A stretch of 58,507 nucleotides of DNA, taken from contig SVNK01000005.1 of NCBI GenBank assembly GCA_015066935.1, forward strand, positions 1 through 58,507. The letters run 5' to 3'. The notes under the pieces were generated by a model that was not told the origin of the DNA, did not search any database, and worked only from the letters and a program-made list of their open reading frames with translations. The position numbers and the translations under genes are program-made. Origin of the DNA: Ruminococcus sp. (GTDB taxonomy: Bacteria > Bacillota > Clostridia > Oscillospirales > Ruminococcaceae). This document shows, one piece after another, positions 34,854-44,203 of this stretch. Position 1 is the first letter of the stretch. Every line of letters starts with the position of its first letter.

Positions 34854-35599
34854 TGTTTTACTGCTGCGGAATTACAGAACAAGGAAAGCCAGCTCACAAT
34901 GAAGATGCTCTGCTCATTCACAGAAATGTCCTTACATCAGGCGTGTGGGAACAGAAAATCAGCTCGCCGTTCATTGCGGCAGTCTCCGACGGTGTGTCGG
35001 GAGAACGCTCGGGAGAAGTTGCTTCCGCAATGTGCCTCGGACTCGTCAGCGAAATAAACTACAACAGCCGCATGAATCTCCGGCAGCGTCTTATGGAAAT
35101 CCACAGAAACCTCGCCGAATACAGTAATCAGGACCCCGAAAATCATAATATGCAGGCCACTCTCTGCGGTATTGCTGCCGACAGCAGAAATAATATCATT
35201 TCATTCAATGTCGGCGACTCCAGACTCTACAGGTTCCGCCGCGGAAGAGCCGAACAGCTTTCACGTGACCAGTCTCTCGTGCAGATGCTCTACGACGAAG
35301 GCTCCATTACTCTTGAGCAGAAAAGAACTCACGTCCACAGAAACGTCATTTTTCCCGTTTTCGGCAACGTCAGTACACCTCCGCAAATCGACATTACCCC
35401 GGTTGAAGGCGGTATGGATTACGGCGACGTCCTTTTTCTCTGTACGGACGGTCTCTCTGACTACGTTACTCAGCTTGATATGGAGGAAATTATGGAACTC
35501 CCGAAAAGTCTACCCAAAAGATTAAGACTTCTGGTTGATAAGGCTCTCGAAGCCGGTTCAAAGGACAATATCACTGCTATTGCTATATCCGTTATATGA
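34853..35599 (+). CDS. PP2C-type serine/threonine phosphatase
   Basis: A 248-residue manganese/magnesium-dependent phosphatase. Motifs: GKPAHNEDALLIH (corresponding to GxxRxxNED), AVSDGVSGERSGEVAS (metal Asp), NVGDSRLYRFRRG, LSRDQSLVQML, FLCTDGLSDYV and SKDNITAIAI. It is soluble and without extra domains, like Stp/PrpC, but no partner Hanks-type kinase gene is adjacent here. Last gene of the LCP-tatD operon, closed by a strong terminator. Confidence 0.92.
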   Translation: MFYCCGITEQGKPAHNEDALLIHRNVLTSGVWEQKISSPFIAAVSDGVSGERSGEVASAMCLGLVSEINYNSRMNLRQRLMEIHRNLAEYSNQDPENHNMQATLCGIAADSRNNIISFNVGDSRLYRFRRGRAEQLSRDQSLVQMLYDEGSITLEQKRTHVHRNVIFPVFGNVSTPPQIDITPVEGGMDYGDVLFLCTDGLSDYVTQLDMEEIMELPKSLPKRLRLLVDKALEAGSKDNITAIAISVI

Positions 35600-35632
35600 A
35601 AATCCCCTGCTTATATAAGCAGGGGATTTTTA
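35599..35632. terminator. Bidirectional terminator
   Basis: AAAATCCCCTGCTTA and TAAGCAGGGGATTTT make a 15-bp stem with T-runs on both strands, shared by the PP2C operon and the convergent DUF4317 gene. Confidence 0.9.
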
Positions 35633-36763
35633 TCAGTTAAGGGTAACGGGCAGACCGTTGATTTCGATAGTCGGGTCGTCAATATCAATGAGGAGACAGC
35701 GTCTGCCGTCGATTACACTTGTGCGAACCTTGTCTGCGGCAGATGCCTTGATATTCACGGTTATTCCGGGAGAGGTCAGCACCGTTTTTGTCTCGACAAG
35801 ATTTGAAGCCGTAAGCGGTGCCGTTCCGCAGACCTTCTCGTAGACAGGCTCGACCATTTTCACACGCTCCTCAGGAACTCCCACATCACTGAGAATGTCA
35901 CGGAGCTTTATGTTGTCAATGACGGTTCTGTCGGTATCTTCCTTGTTGTCCTCTACGACCTCACGGATTTTCTCGTTGACCGTATTAATGAGCGTGTAGT
36001 CGAGGTCGTCCCCGACAACAGATTTGAGAATATTCTGGAAGCTCGCCTTTTCGTTGGGAGCAGTCATCACAAAGGTACATCCGAGGACGTCCTCAATTAT
36101 CGAAATATTGGGCTTTCCTGCTGATTTTGTGTAGTACATCACATGATTCACATCGGAGCTTCTGTTGCTGAACACGGGATAGAGGAATCCGTCCGACGGA
36201 GCCTTGCTGATAATAAGCTCTGTATTGACCTTCTTCGTGATTTCATTGTTGAACGAATCGAAAACAAATCCATCGGTTGCCGTATTTACGGGACAGAACG
36301 CTGTAAGCAGATAACGGTAAATCTCGTCCTCACCATCGGCGAATTCGTCGTTCTTGTCCTTTTTGCGGACTGTATAGCAGCAGTACGCCGTAACAACGGC
36401 AAACGGTCCCTCACAGGCAATGTTGTTTGCTATATGATTGAGGAACTCCTCGCAGACCGTCTCGTCCTTCAGCTCTGAAGTAAGGAGTTTGTAGAGAATA
36501 TTCTGCGGCTTGCCCTCATCGTATGCCTCGTTGGGGAATTCATACTCGACAAAGGACTTGCCGACGTTTGTGTTGAGAACACGCTTCAATGTTTCGTTAT
36601 ATACATCATGCTCCGCAGCAGGCATTGTCAGACATGAGTTCACCTGATGATAGCGGAGATTCTTTTCCGCATCCACAAAAGCTGTGAGTATTCTCTCCAT
36701 AATAAAAAATCCGCTTTTATCGGAAAAATTCTTCTTTATTTCAGCTGTTTCCTTTTTATTCAT
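35633..36763 (-). CDS. DUF4317-family protein
   Basis: A 376-residue soluble protein. The opening MNKKETAEIKKNFSDKSG, then CLTMPAAEHDVYNETLKRVL and GKSFVEYEFP, and the YCCYTVRKKDKNDEF segment are the pattern I recall for DUF4317, a family common in gut Clostridia and Ruminococcaceae, usually of single-gene context. The C-terminal third carries a strand-rich part ending DIDDPTIEINGLPVTLN. Function unknown. The N-terminal 90 residues have no transmembrane or signal segment. GAAAGGATG precedes the ATG. Confidence 0.8.
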   Translation of the reverse strand: MNKKETAEIKKNFSDKSGFFIMERILTAFVDAEKNLRYHQVNSCLTMPAAEHDVYNETLKRVLNTNVGKSFVEYEFPNEAYDEGKPQNILYKLLTSELKDETVCEEFLNHIANNIACEGPFAVVTAYCCYTVRKKDKNDEFADGEDEIYRYLLTAFCPVNTATDGFVFDSFNNEITKKVNTELIISKAPSDGFLYPVFSNRSSDVNHVMYYTKSAGKPNISIIEDVLGCTFVMTAPNEKASFQNILKSVVGDDLDYTLINTVNEKIREVVEDNKEDTDRTVIDNIKLRDILSDVGVPEERVKMVEPVYEKVCGTAPLTASNLVETKTVLTSPGITVNIKASAADKVRTSVIDGRRCLLIDIDDPTIEINGLPVTLN

Positions 36764-36954
36764 TCTATGTACATCCTTTCTGATTCTGTATCGGTACGGA
36801 TTGACTTCCGCAGTATTTATTATAACTCATCCGGAACACAATTTCAAGAGATGTCACTAAAACAACAATTATTTATCGTTTATCATTAATTTTTTATTGT
36901 TAATTTTAAACAATAGAATCGTTCTGCAACCTTTTATCTGATGTGCAGTATTAC

Positions 36955-36979
36955 AAATTTATCGTTTTTCGATAAATTT
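36955..36979 (+). promoter_or_regulatory. Inverted repeat next to the DUF2975 promoter
   Basis: AAATTTATCG and CGATAAATTT are perfect 10-bp arms around TTTTT, ending three bases before the -35. A likely operator for the HTH protein encoded two genes downstream. Confidence 0.6.
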
Positions 36980-36982
36980 TCG

Positions 36983-37011
36983 TTGACAAACATAAACAGG
37001 TGTGCTATACT
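36983..37011 (+). promoter_or_regulatory. Promoter of the DUF2975-HTH operon
   Basis: TTGACA (36983-36988) and TATACT (37006-37011) with a 17-base spacer. Confidence 0.85.
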
Positions 37012-37063
37012 GCAATTACAGGAACACGAAATGTTCCGCATAAATGATAAAGGAGAAATTATT

Positions 37064-37720
37064 ATGGAAAAAAATCAGAACATCAGAAAAATCAATACTC
37101 TCGGCAAGGTGTGCCGCATCCTTATTACAATTACGCAGGTTTTCACAATAATCGGAATAATCGTCTGCATCATCGTCGGAATTGCTGCCATCCCGCTTCC
37201 CACCGGTGAACTCACTGTATCGGGAAACGCCGACGCACAGATTGTCGTCGAGGATGGAAGTCTGCTTGATGAAGTTGTCGAAGTCAGCGAAACTTCTCTG
37301 GACGAGAAAATTTTCAATACCACTCTAAAACTAATGATCAAGGACAACGGTGTAATCGACGGTAACCGTATCTACACCATAGACGCTGCCATAGACAATC
37401 TCAACGGCGGAAAAATCAAATTCATCTTCCTTGCCACACTTGCCACAGGAGTGATAATCCTTGCATTGATATTTGTTGTTCTTGTCTTTGCAAAAAAGCT
37501 CGCCTCCTCACTCGAAAACTGCAATTCGCCGTTTGAACCTGCCGTACTCGATGCAATGAAGAAATTCGGCTACTCACTCATTCCCTATGCGGTATCAAAG
37601 CTTCTTATGGGCGGATTAAGCTTCATCGGAACTGCTGTCCCCGTTGTTGTTGTGCTCATGTTCATCTGGATTTTCAGATACGGTGCAGAACTTCAGCAGG
37701 AATCCGACGAGACACTTTAA
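37064..37720 (+). CDS. DUF2975-family membrane protein
   Basis: A 218-residue protein with four predicted membrane helices: about residues 18-38 (ITITQVFTIIGIIVCIIV), 123-148, 172-190 and 193-212. The layout of a long outside loop after the first helix and an immediately following small HTH gene is that of the DUF2975/YozG pairs of Firmicutes. Function unknown; a membrane partner in a stress or toxin-like module has been suggested for similar pairs but not established. AAAGGAG precedes the ATG at 37064; the longer frame crosses the promoter. Confidence 0.75.
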   Translation: MEKNQNIRKINTLGKVCRILITITQVFTIIGIIVCIIVGIAAIPLPTGELTVSGNADAQIVVEDGSLLDEVVEVSETSLDEKIFNTTLKLMIKDNGVIDGNRIYTIDAAIDNLNGGKIKFIFLATLATGVIILALIFVVLVFAKKLASSLENCNSPFEPAVLDAMKKFGYSLIPYAVSKLLMGGLSFIGTAVPVVVVLMFIWIFRYGAELQQESDETL

Positions 37721-37731
37721 GGAGGCTGAAA

Positions 37732-37944
37732 ATGTCGATTATTCTCAGACTCGACCGTGTTATGGCCGACAGGAAAATAAGTCTCAATGAACTGAGCGAA
37801 AAGGTCGGCGTGACCAACGTCAACCTCTCTAAGCTTAAAACAGGCAAGGTCAGCGCTATCCGCTTTTCAACTCTCAACGCTATTTGCAAGGCTCTCGATT
37901 GTCAGCCCGGAGATATTCTTGAATTCGTCAACGATGACGAATAA
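37732..37944 (+). CDS. YozG-type helix-turn-helix regulator
   Basis: A 70-residue Cro/CI-type DNA-binding protein consisting of little more than the HTH: LDRVMADRKISLNELSEKVGV, then NLSKLKTGKVSAIRFSTLNAI and CKALDCQPGDILEFV. It starts 11 bases after the DUF2975 gene, with AAGGAGG. The inverted repeat upstream of the operon promoter makes autoregulation likely. Confidence 0.88.
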   Translation: MSIILRLDRVMADRKISLNELSEKVGVTNVNLSKLKTGKVSAIRFSTLNAICKALDCQPGDILEFVNDDE

Positions 37945-37963
37945 TGGAAAATAATCATACCTC

Positions 37964-37992
37964 TTGACACTTTCCTTCCTTTATGGTATACT
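37964..37992 (+). promoter_or_regulatory. Promoter of the DUF4352-like lipoprotein gene
   Basis: TTGACA (37964-37969) and TATACT (37987-37992), 17-base spacer. Confidence 0.85.
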
Positions 37993-38021
37993 GTGTATAG
38001 ATTTATTTCGGAGGTTGAATA

Positions 38022-38615
38022 ATGAGTATTTTCAAAAAATCAATAGCAGTTTTATCCGCAGCTGTACTTGTGTTCGGAGCTGTCGGCTGTAAGCATAAAA
38101 TTAAAAGCTCGGAAACATCAAACAATACTGTAACAGAATACAAAATCGGTGTAAACAAGCATGAAGCCGAAATGTCTCAGGAAGTAAATGCCAACGAAAC
38201 CATTTTCGCTCTCAATTCCGTCATCGACGCCGGCGCTCAGACTGAAAACGGCGAGCATTACATCTACCTCGATATTACTATCAAAAATAATACGGATTCT
38301 GCTTATACACTCAGCACTCTCAATAATTTCCGTCTTATCATGCCTGATGAATCCGAAGTCTACGGTCATGTACGTACACAGCTCTATGCTACCAATAACT
38401 TCACCGATAAGTATTTCGGAAGTCCCTTTGACATCCCTGCTAACGGCGAATTCAGAGGAATTGTTGGCGGTTTCGTCGTTAAGGCAGACCAGAAGGATTT
38501 TACTGTTGACTTCTTCCCGACAAAAGAAAATGAACTCGATAAGGAGGACGTTGTCCGTGTAAAGGTTGACGCAAGCAAAATTGTGTCTCCTCCTGCCGAC
38601 CTTATCAAAAACTGA
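38022..38615 (+). CDS. DUF4352-like lipoprotein
   Basis: A 197-residue exported lipoprotein: basic start, hydrophobic stretch and lipobox FGAVGC (Cys about residue 27). The mature part reads ALNSVIDAGA, YIYLDITIKNNTDSAYTLSTLNNFRLIMPDE and ends in PPADLIKN. The long beta-rich segment IYLDITIKNNTDSAYTL resembles DUF4352/telomeric-repeat-binding-like immunoglobulin-type domains often found in surface lipoproteins. Function unknown. It is monocistronic, with a consensus promoter, GGAGG before the ATG and a terminator. Confidence 0.85.
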   Translation: MSIFKKSIAVLSAAVLVFGAVGCKHKIKSSETSNNTVTEYKIGVNKHEAEMSQEVNANETIFALNSVIDAGAQTENGEHYIYLDITIKNNTDSAYTLSTLNNFRLIMPDESEVYGHVRTQLYATNNFTDKYFGSPFDIPANGEFRGIVGGFVVKADQKDFTVDFFPTKENELDKEDVVRVKVDASKIVSPPADLIKN

Positions 38616-38632
38616 TTCTGTTTCAAGAATTA

Positions 38633-38674
38633 CAGGGACTATGCCGTTCATACAGAGGCATTGTCCCTGTTTTT
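38633..38674 (+). terminator. Terminator of the lipoprotein gene
   Basis: CAGGGAC-T-ATGCC pairs with GGCAT-T-GTCCCTG and is followed by TTTTT. Confidence 0.85.
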
Positions 38675-38675
38675 A

Positions 38676-40289
38676 TTATTCTGTCTTTACAGCAGACAGC
38701 TTGCTGCATTCCTTTTTACGAAGATTCCCCATAGTCAGTACAAGCACAATAAGATACATCGCTCCGCCGCAGATAACTCCTGCGGCTGTTTTTGTAAGTC
38801 CTGTTATACCTGCCCTGCCCATTGCCGAAGCTGTAAGATATGCTGTTCCTCCGCACATTGCTCCCGCATACAGTACTTTCAGAAACGGCAGACTGTCAGG
38901 TGTGACGTCAGAAGCTCTGCGATATGCACCAAGGGAGAGAATAAGTATCAGAATATAACACAGCGACGTTGATACCGCTGCACCGTCAACTCCCATAACA
39001 GGTATCAGTGTGAGATTTCCCAGAAGCTTCACCGCAGTTCCGATAAGCATTATTTTAAGCGGAACCGTCGGCTTGCCTACCGCCTGTATCATGCTGAACA
39101 GCGGAAACGACAGACACAGACACGCCATTCCCGGCATCAGCAGACGAAGTGCGTTTACACAGACTGATACCTCATCAGACTGCCTCGGAAAAAGTATTCC
39201 CAGTATTTCAGGAGAAAGTACCGCAATTCCGAATGCTGACGGTACGGAAATAACTGCCGCTGTCAGAAGTGCTTCCATTGTGCTTCTCTTCAGTGCCTCG
39301 GCATTACGCTGCTCCATCGCCGCAGCCGTACATGTCAATGCACCTTTTCCAAGCATGTTCGTAACCGATGGTACAAGATTGAATACCGTAAGTGCTATTC
39401 CTGCAAATGAACCGTAGATAAACTGCGGTACCTCATCAGCTGATATGCCGTCGGGGACTGCCGAAACGACTCCCAGACAACCTATAACCGTCCACATATC
39501 AATCAGTGAAGTAAGATTTGTCACAACGGCACTTGCTCCTACGGGAAGTGCTGTACGTACAAGCTCCTTTGCTATTGAGCGTCGGCTCATGACCGTCATA
39601 TCGCTTCCGCTGTCGCATCGGACAAATAACTGCGTCAGTCCGAGATAAATAACCGCACCAACCGAGGAAAGTGTCACTCCGAGAATTCCTGCTGCGGCGG
39701 AAACAGCTCTTATATCGGTGATTTCAGGGAAATATGCCATGATTTTTCCACTGTTGCTGCTTACGTATCCGCAGAGAAAAAGTCCCGAAAAAATCTTGAC
39801 TATCCCCTCTATTATCTGTGAAACAGCAGTCGGGTACATATTGCTCATGCCCTCGTAGTAGCCTCTCAGGACTGCTGTAATGCACCCGAAAAGTACGGCA
39901 GGTGCTATCATCGCAACAGCAAGTGCTCCGTCGGGACTGCCTGCCGAATATATACTGAACGGTTTCGCAAACACAATCATCAGCAGACTTCCCGGTATGC
40001 CTGCGGCTGAAAACACAACAATGGCTGTACTGCGTATTCTCTTAGCGTTGCGGTATAGTCCGAGTGCGGCACTTTTCGCCGTCATCGCTGCAACTGCCGA
40101 AGAAATTCCCGTGACTACAAGTGCATATACAGGCATGAAAATACTGTATGCACAACTGAAATAACTCATCCCCACACCGCCGAGTATGTTCGTAAGCGGT
40201 ATTTTGAAAAGTGCTCCCAGAAGCTTCGCTCCCACAACCGAAACCATAAGTATTATCGAACCCTTTAAATATGTCTGTTTTTTCATCAT
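38676..40289 (-). CDS. SpoVB/MurJ-type lipid-linked oligosaccharide flippase
   Basis: A 537-residue integral membrane protein of the MOP superfamily with about 14 hydrophobic helices. The N-terminus GSIILMVSVVGAKLLGALFKIPL, then GMSYFSCAYSIFMPVYALVVTG and later SIIQAVGKPTVPLKI-like segments, match polysaccharide transporter proteins of the SpoVB/YtgP group. It could export a peptidoglycan precursor or another lipid-linked glycan. It is convergent with the lipoprotein gene and divergent from the aminotransferase gene. Confidence 0.88.
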   Translation of the reverse strand: MMKKQTYLKGSIILMVSVVGAKLLGALFKIPLTNILGGVGMSYFSCAYSIFMPVYALVVTGISSAVAAMTAKSAALGLYRNAKRIRSTAIVVFSAAGIPGSLLMIVFAKPFSIYSAGSPDGALAVAMIAPAVLFGCITAVLRGYYEGMSNMYPTAVSQIIEGIVKIFSGLFLCGYVSSNSGKIMAYFPEITDIRAVSAAAGILGVTLSSVGAVIYLGLTQLFVRCDSGSDMTVMSRRSIAKELVRTALPVGASAVVTNLTSLIDMWTVIGCLGVVSAVPDGISADEVPQFIYGSFAGIALTVFNLVPSVTNMLGKGALTCTAAAMEQRNAEALKRSTMEALLTAAVISVPSAFGIAVLSPEILGILFPRQSDEVSVCVNALRLLMPGMACLCLSFPLFSMIQAVGKPTVPLKIMLIGTAVKLLGNLTLIPVMGVDGAAVSTSLCYILILILSLGAYRRASDVTPDSLPFLKVLYAGAMCGGTAYLTASAMGRAGITGLTKTAAGVICGGAMYLIVLVLTMGNLRKKECSKLSAVKTE

Positions 40290-40414
40290 ACACCATCCGT
40301 TCTCAGTACGGGAAATATTCCGTAATATAAATCACGAATTATGCATTCTGCATTACTATCTTTTAACTATTGATTGAAATTGCACAAAAAGCATCCCGCT
40401 ATATAAATTATATG

Positions 40415-40443
40415 TTGCAGATTTCAGGATTATGTGGTATAAT
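40415..40443 (+). promoter_or_regulatory. Promoter of the aminotransferase-trpS unit
   Basis: TTGCAG (40415-40420) and TATAAT (40438-40443) with a 17-base spacer. Confidence 0.65.
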
Positions 40444-40497
40444 ATTATAATGCAAAAATTAAATGCAGTATCTCAAACCGAAAGGCTGGTTTTAACA

Positions 40498-41691
40498 ATG
40501 GATTATAAATTTTCCGATAAGGTCAGCAAGCTTCAGGCTTCCGCTATCAGAGAAATCCTCAAGTTCACTTCAGAACCCGGAGTTATCTCTTTTGCAGCCG
40601 GAAATCCCAGTCCCGAAGCTTTCCCAAAGGAAAAAATCGCTCAGCTTTCAGCAGAGCTTCTTAATGACGACCCGATTCTTGCTCTCCAGTACAGCATCAC
40701 CGAGGGATATACTCCCCTGCGTGACTTCCTCAAGGACTGGATGACCTCCAAGAATTGCTTCCATTCCGAATTCGACGACCTCATCGTTACTTCGGGCGGT
40801 CAGCAGGCTAATGAGCTTTCATGTAAGGTCCTCCTTAACGAGGGCGACACACTCCTTTGTGAGTCACCTTCGTTTATCGGTTCTCTCAACGCTTTCCGTT
40901 CATACAATGTAAACCTCGTGGGCGTTGAAATGGACGACGACGGCATCAACCTCGAAAAGCTTGAAAATGCCCTTAAAACAGAAAAAAATGTGAAGATTCT
41001 CTACCTCATCCCCAACTTCCAGAACCCCACAGGAAGAACCATGTCCCTCGAAAAACGTAAGGCTGTCTACGAGCTTGCGTGCAGATATGACTTCATTATC
41101 CTCGAGGACGACCCATACGGCGAGCTCCGTTTTGCAGGCGAATTTCTCCCTGCCATCAAGAGCTTCGATAAAGAAGGCAGAGTAATCTACTCAAGCACAT
41201 TCTCCAAAATCATTTCTCCCGGATTCAGAACAGGTTTCGTTTCCGCACCTTCTCCGATTATCCAGAAGATGGTTGTCTGCAAGCAGGTTTCCGACGTTCA
41301 TTCAAATGTCTGGGCTCAGGTTATTTCCCACCGCTTCATGACCTCCATCAACCGTGAGGAACATTTCGGAAAGCTCCGTGAAATCTACAGAAAAAAATGT
41401 GAGCTTATGCTCGGCTATATCGACAACGAGTTCTCAAAGAAAATTACCTACGTAAAACCCGAAGGCGGCCTCTTTATCTGGTGTACTCTCCCCGACGACT
41501 GCAATATGAACGCTTTCTGTACTCAGGCTGTGCGTGATTACAAGGTTGCCGTTGTTCCCGGAAACTCGTTCAGTATCAACACCGATGAAGCAAGTCACTC
41601 CTTCAGACTCAATTTCTCCACCCCTTCCGATGACCAGATTAAACAGGGTATGGAGATTCTCTCAAAAATGACTAAAGAATTATTCGATTAA
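40498..41691 (+). CDS. PLP-dependent aminotransferase, class I/II
   Basis: A 397-residue fold-type I aminotransferase lacking an N-terminal GntR domain. Motifs: FAAGNPSPEAFP, YSITEGYTPLRDFL, VTSGGQQANELSC, LIPNFQNPTGRTM, LEDDPYGELRF, YSSTFSKIISPGFRTGF (PLP Lys) and the C-terminal Arg region HSFRLNFSTPSDDQI. This is the 2-aminoadipate/aromatic aminotransferase-like (MocR-relative) group; the true substrate is open. The start MDYKFSDKVSKLQASAIREI at 40498 is family-like. The upstream open frame begins at the promoter. It precedes a hypothetical gene and trpS. Confidence 0.92.
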   Translation: MDYKFSDKVSKLQASAIREILKFTSEPGVISFAAGNPSPEAFPKEKIAQLSAELLNDDPILALQYSITEGYTPLRDFLKDWMTSKNCFHSEFDDLIVTSGGQQANELSCKVLLNEGDTLLCESPSFIGSLNAFRSYNVNLVGVEMDDDGINLEKLENALKTEKNVKILYLIPNFQNPTGRTMSLEKRKAVYELACRYDFIILEDDPYGELRFAGEFLPAIKSFDKEGRVIYSSTFSKIISPGFRTGFVSAPSPIIQKMVVCKQVSDVHSNVWAQVISHRFMTSINREEHFGKLREIYRKKCELMLGYIDNEFSKKITYVKPEGGLFIWCTLPDDCNMNAFCTQAVRDYKVAVVPGNSFSINTDEASHSFRLNFSTPSDDQIKQGMEILSKMTKELFD

Positions 41692-41706
41692 GAAAGGATT
41701 TTTATT

Positions 41707-42225
41707 ATGGCAAACAATTCTACAGGCAGATACCTCGTTACCCCCAAGTACCTTATGACAAGAGGACAGGCTATCAGCTTCCCCTCAAAGTTCTTCGACG
41801 ATGACTACAAGGACCGTGAAGTTTACGGTGTCGTTATAGATATCCCCATGACTCCTCAGCTTCTTACAACAATGGTGTGCTTCATCAACGGTGCGGCTAA
41901 CCTCTACTTCAATAACGGCGGCGAGTACACAGGCGCTTCACAGAAGTACCGCAACCTCGTTCAGTCTTCACATGCACTCGTTTCCAATGCTCCCATGCTT
42001 CTTCCTAAGTGCGAAAGGGCAAAGCAGTTCGATATTCCCAGAGACAGAACCCACAATGTTTTCCTTCTCACAAGAAAAGGCGTCTACAAAACCGAGATTC
42101 CATCCGGTCTTATCCCCGAAAGTGAGCCTGAAAAGCGTACTATCTATATGCTCTACCAGAGAGTTCTGAATGAACTCAGAAACTGTCAGCTCAAGGACGA
42201 TGCAGAGCGTTCAGGCAACAAGTAA
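41707..42225 (+). CDS. Conserved-looking hypothetical protein between aminotransferase and trpS
   Basis: A 172-residue soluble protein that I do not recognise. It begins MANNSTGRYLVTPKYLMTRG and has an alpha/beta pattern with VYGVVIDIPMTPQLLTTMVC, YFNNGGEYTGASQKYRNLVQ and VFLLTRKGVYKTEIPSG. No metal, nucleotide or catalytic motif is obvious. It lies 15 bases after the aminotransferase stop and 14 bases before trpS, so it is cotranscribed with both. Confidence 0.78.
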   Translation: MANNSTGRYLVTPKYLMTRGQAISFPSKFFDDDYKDREVYGVVIDIPMTPQLLTTMVCFINGAANLYFNNGGEYTGASQKYRNLVQSSHALVSNAPMLLPKCERAKQFDIPRDRTHNVFLLTRKGVYKTEIPSGLIPESEPEKRTIYMLYQRVLNELRNCQLKDDAERSGNK

Positions 42226-42239
42226 GGAGATTATTCAAA

Positions 42240-43235
42240 ATGGAAAATAAAAAGCTGATTTTCAGCGGTATTCAGCCCACAGGTACTTTCACTCTGGGTA
42301 ACTATATCGGTGCGGTAAGAAACTGGGGACCGCTTCAGGATGAGTATAACTGCATCTACTGCGTTGTCGATATGCACGCAATTACAGTGAAACAAGACCC
42401 TGCCAAGCTCCGCAGAAATACGCTTGATTCATATGCACTTCTGATGGCCTGCGGTATTGATACCGAGAAATCTATCCTCTTTATCCAGAGCCACGTTAAA
42501 ACTCATGCAGAACTCAGCTGGATTCTCGGCTGCAATACCCAGTTCGGCGAGCTCTCCCGTATGACACAGTTCAAGGATAAGAGCCAGAAACACGCCGACG
42601 ACGTCAATTCCGGTCTGTTTACATATCCCGTACTCATGGCTGCCGATATTCTTGCATATAACGCTGACCTCGTACCCGTCGGCGGCGACCAGAAACAGCA
42701 TCTCGAACTCGCAAGAAATATCGCTCAGCGCTTCAACCAGCGCTACGGCGACTTCTTTACACTGCCCGAACCGTATATCCCTAAGCTCGGTGCAAGAGTA
42801 ATGTCCCTTCAGGACCCTACTAAGAAAATGTCAAAATCAGACGAAAATCCCAATGCTGTTATCCTCATCCTCGACGATAAGGATACAATTATCCGTAAGT
42901 TCAAGCGTGCTGTTACCGACAGCGAAGCTGAGGTCTGCTACCGTGACGGTAAGGACGGCATCAATAACCTCATGACTATCTATTCATCTGTTACAGGCAA
43001 AAGCTTCGCCGATATCGAATCCGAGTTCGCAGGCAAGGGTTACGGTGACTTCAAACTCGCTGTAGGCGAAACGGTTGCCGACCATCTCCAGCCTGTCCGT
43101 ACAGAGTTCGACCGCCTTGTAAAGGATAAGGAGTACCTCAAGAAATGCTACACAGAGGGTGCAGAAAAGGCTCTCAGATACTCTCAGCGTGTGATTTCAA
43201 AAGTGTACCGTAAGGTGGGTTTTGTTGACAGATAA
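42240..43235 (+). CDS. trpS: Tryptophanyl-tRNA synthetase
   Basis: Charges tRNA-Trp. The 331-residue class I synthetase has IFSGIQPTGTFTLGNYIGAV (HIGH-like region TLGN), YPVLMAADILAYNADLVPVG, GGDQKQHLELARNIA, and the KMSKS loop KKMSKSDENPNA. Unlike the trp operon it has no T-box in front of it; it is the third gene of the aminotransferase unit. AAGGAG precedes the ATG. Confidence 0.97.
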   Translation: MENKKLIFSGIQPTGTFTLGNYIGAVRNWGPLQDEYNCIYCVVDMHAITVKQDPAKLRRNTLDSYALLMACGIDTEKSILFIQSHVKTHAELSWILGCNTQFGELSRMTQFKDKSQKHADDVNSGLFTYPVLMAADILAYNADLVPVGGDQKQHLELARNIAQRFNQRYGDFFTLPEPYIPKLGARVMSLQDPTKKMSKSDENPNAVILILDDKDTIIRKFKRAVTDSEAEVCYRDGKDGINNLMTIYSSVTGKSFADIESEFAGKGYGDFKLAVGETVADHLQPVRTEFDRLVKDKEYLKKCYTEGAEKALRYSQRVISKVYRKVGFVDR

Positions 43236-43389
43236 GGCGTTTTTGCCTCTGTATTAAGCAAAAACATACAAACAGCACAGTTTCCCTGCATTATATTCTA
43301 CTATATTTACAAAATTGTAAAAAACGCTTGCAATTTACCGAAATTTAGGGTATTATATTACTTAGCCTATCTTTAGGGAGTGTTTCTCA

Positions 43390-44202
43390 TTGGTTGATTT
43401 TCAGCAGAAAAATAATTATTCCATTGACGACCTTTTAACTATTGTCAGACTTCTCCGCAGCGAGGGCGGCTGTCCTTGGGACAGAGAACAGACTCATAAA
43501 TCTATCAGGAACGATTTCCTTGAGGAAACCTGTGAGGTGCTCGAAGCCATCGACTGCGAAAATACCGAGCTTCTCCGTGAGGAACTCGGCGATGTCCTCC
43601 TTCAAGTGGTCTTCCACTGCCGTATTGAGGAGGAGAACAAATCGTTCACTTTTGATGAAGTCTGCGATGAAATCTGCAAAAAGCTCATCATCCGACATCC
43701 CCACGTTTTCGGCGATGTCGTTGCAGAAAACACCGATCAGGTGCTTAAAAACTGGGACGCCATCAAAATGGAAACAAAAGGACAGAATACTTATACCGAT
43801 ACGCTCAGAAGCGTTGCCGCTACACTTCCCGCTCTTATGAGAGCTCAGAAGGTCGGTAAACGTGCTATGCGTGCAGGTATGGACTTCTCCTGCAAAGAGG
43901 ACGCTATCGCCTGTATTACAGCTGAAAAGGCCGAACTCGACCGTGCTGTTGCAAACAACGATACCGTCAATATTGAGGAAGAAATCGGCGATCTGCTTTT
44001 TTCGTGCGTAAATGCTGCACGTCACCTCGGAGTTGACGCAGAACTTGCTCTTAAAGCTTCTACGGACAAGTTCATCAAACGTTTCGCTCTTACCGAGGAA
44101 CTTACTGTTGCCGATAATATCGACATGAAAGAACTGCCCATAAAGGAACTCGACATTTATTGGGATAAGGCTAAAAAAATTATTGATTCGGAGGAATTTT
44201 AA
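43390..44202 (+). CDS. mazG: MazG nucleoside triphosphate pyrophosphohydrolase
   Basis: House-cleaning enzyme hydrolysing NTPs to NMP and pyrophosphate. The 270-residue protein has two MazG domains: the first with LLRSEGGCPWDREQTHKS, EEQ-like ETCEVLEAID and LREELGDVLLQVVFH (metal Glu/Asp), the second with EEEIGDLLFSCVNAARHLG. The start is TTG, nine bases after AGGGAG. It precedes HU and RqcP in the order seen widely in Firmicutes. Confidence 0.95.
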   Translation: MVDFQQKNNYSIDDLLTIVRLLRSEGGCPWDREQTHKSIRNDFLEETCEVLEAIDCENTELLREELGDVLLQVVFHCRIEEENKSFTFDEVCDEICKKLIIRHPHVFGDVVAENTDQVLKNWDAIKMETKGQNTYTDTLRSVAATLPALMRAQKVGKRAMRAGMDFSCKEDAIACITAEKAELDRAVANNDTVNIEEEIGDLLFSCVNAARHLGVDAELALKASTDKFIKRFALTEELTVADNIDMKELPIKELDIYWDKAKKIIDSEEF

Positions 44203-44203
44203 A

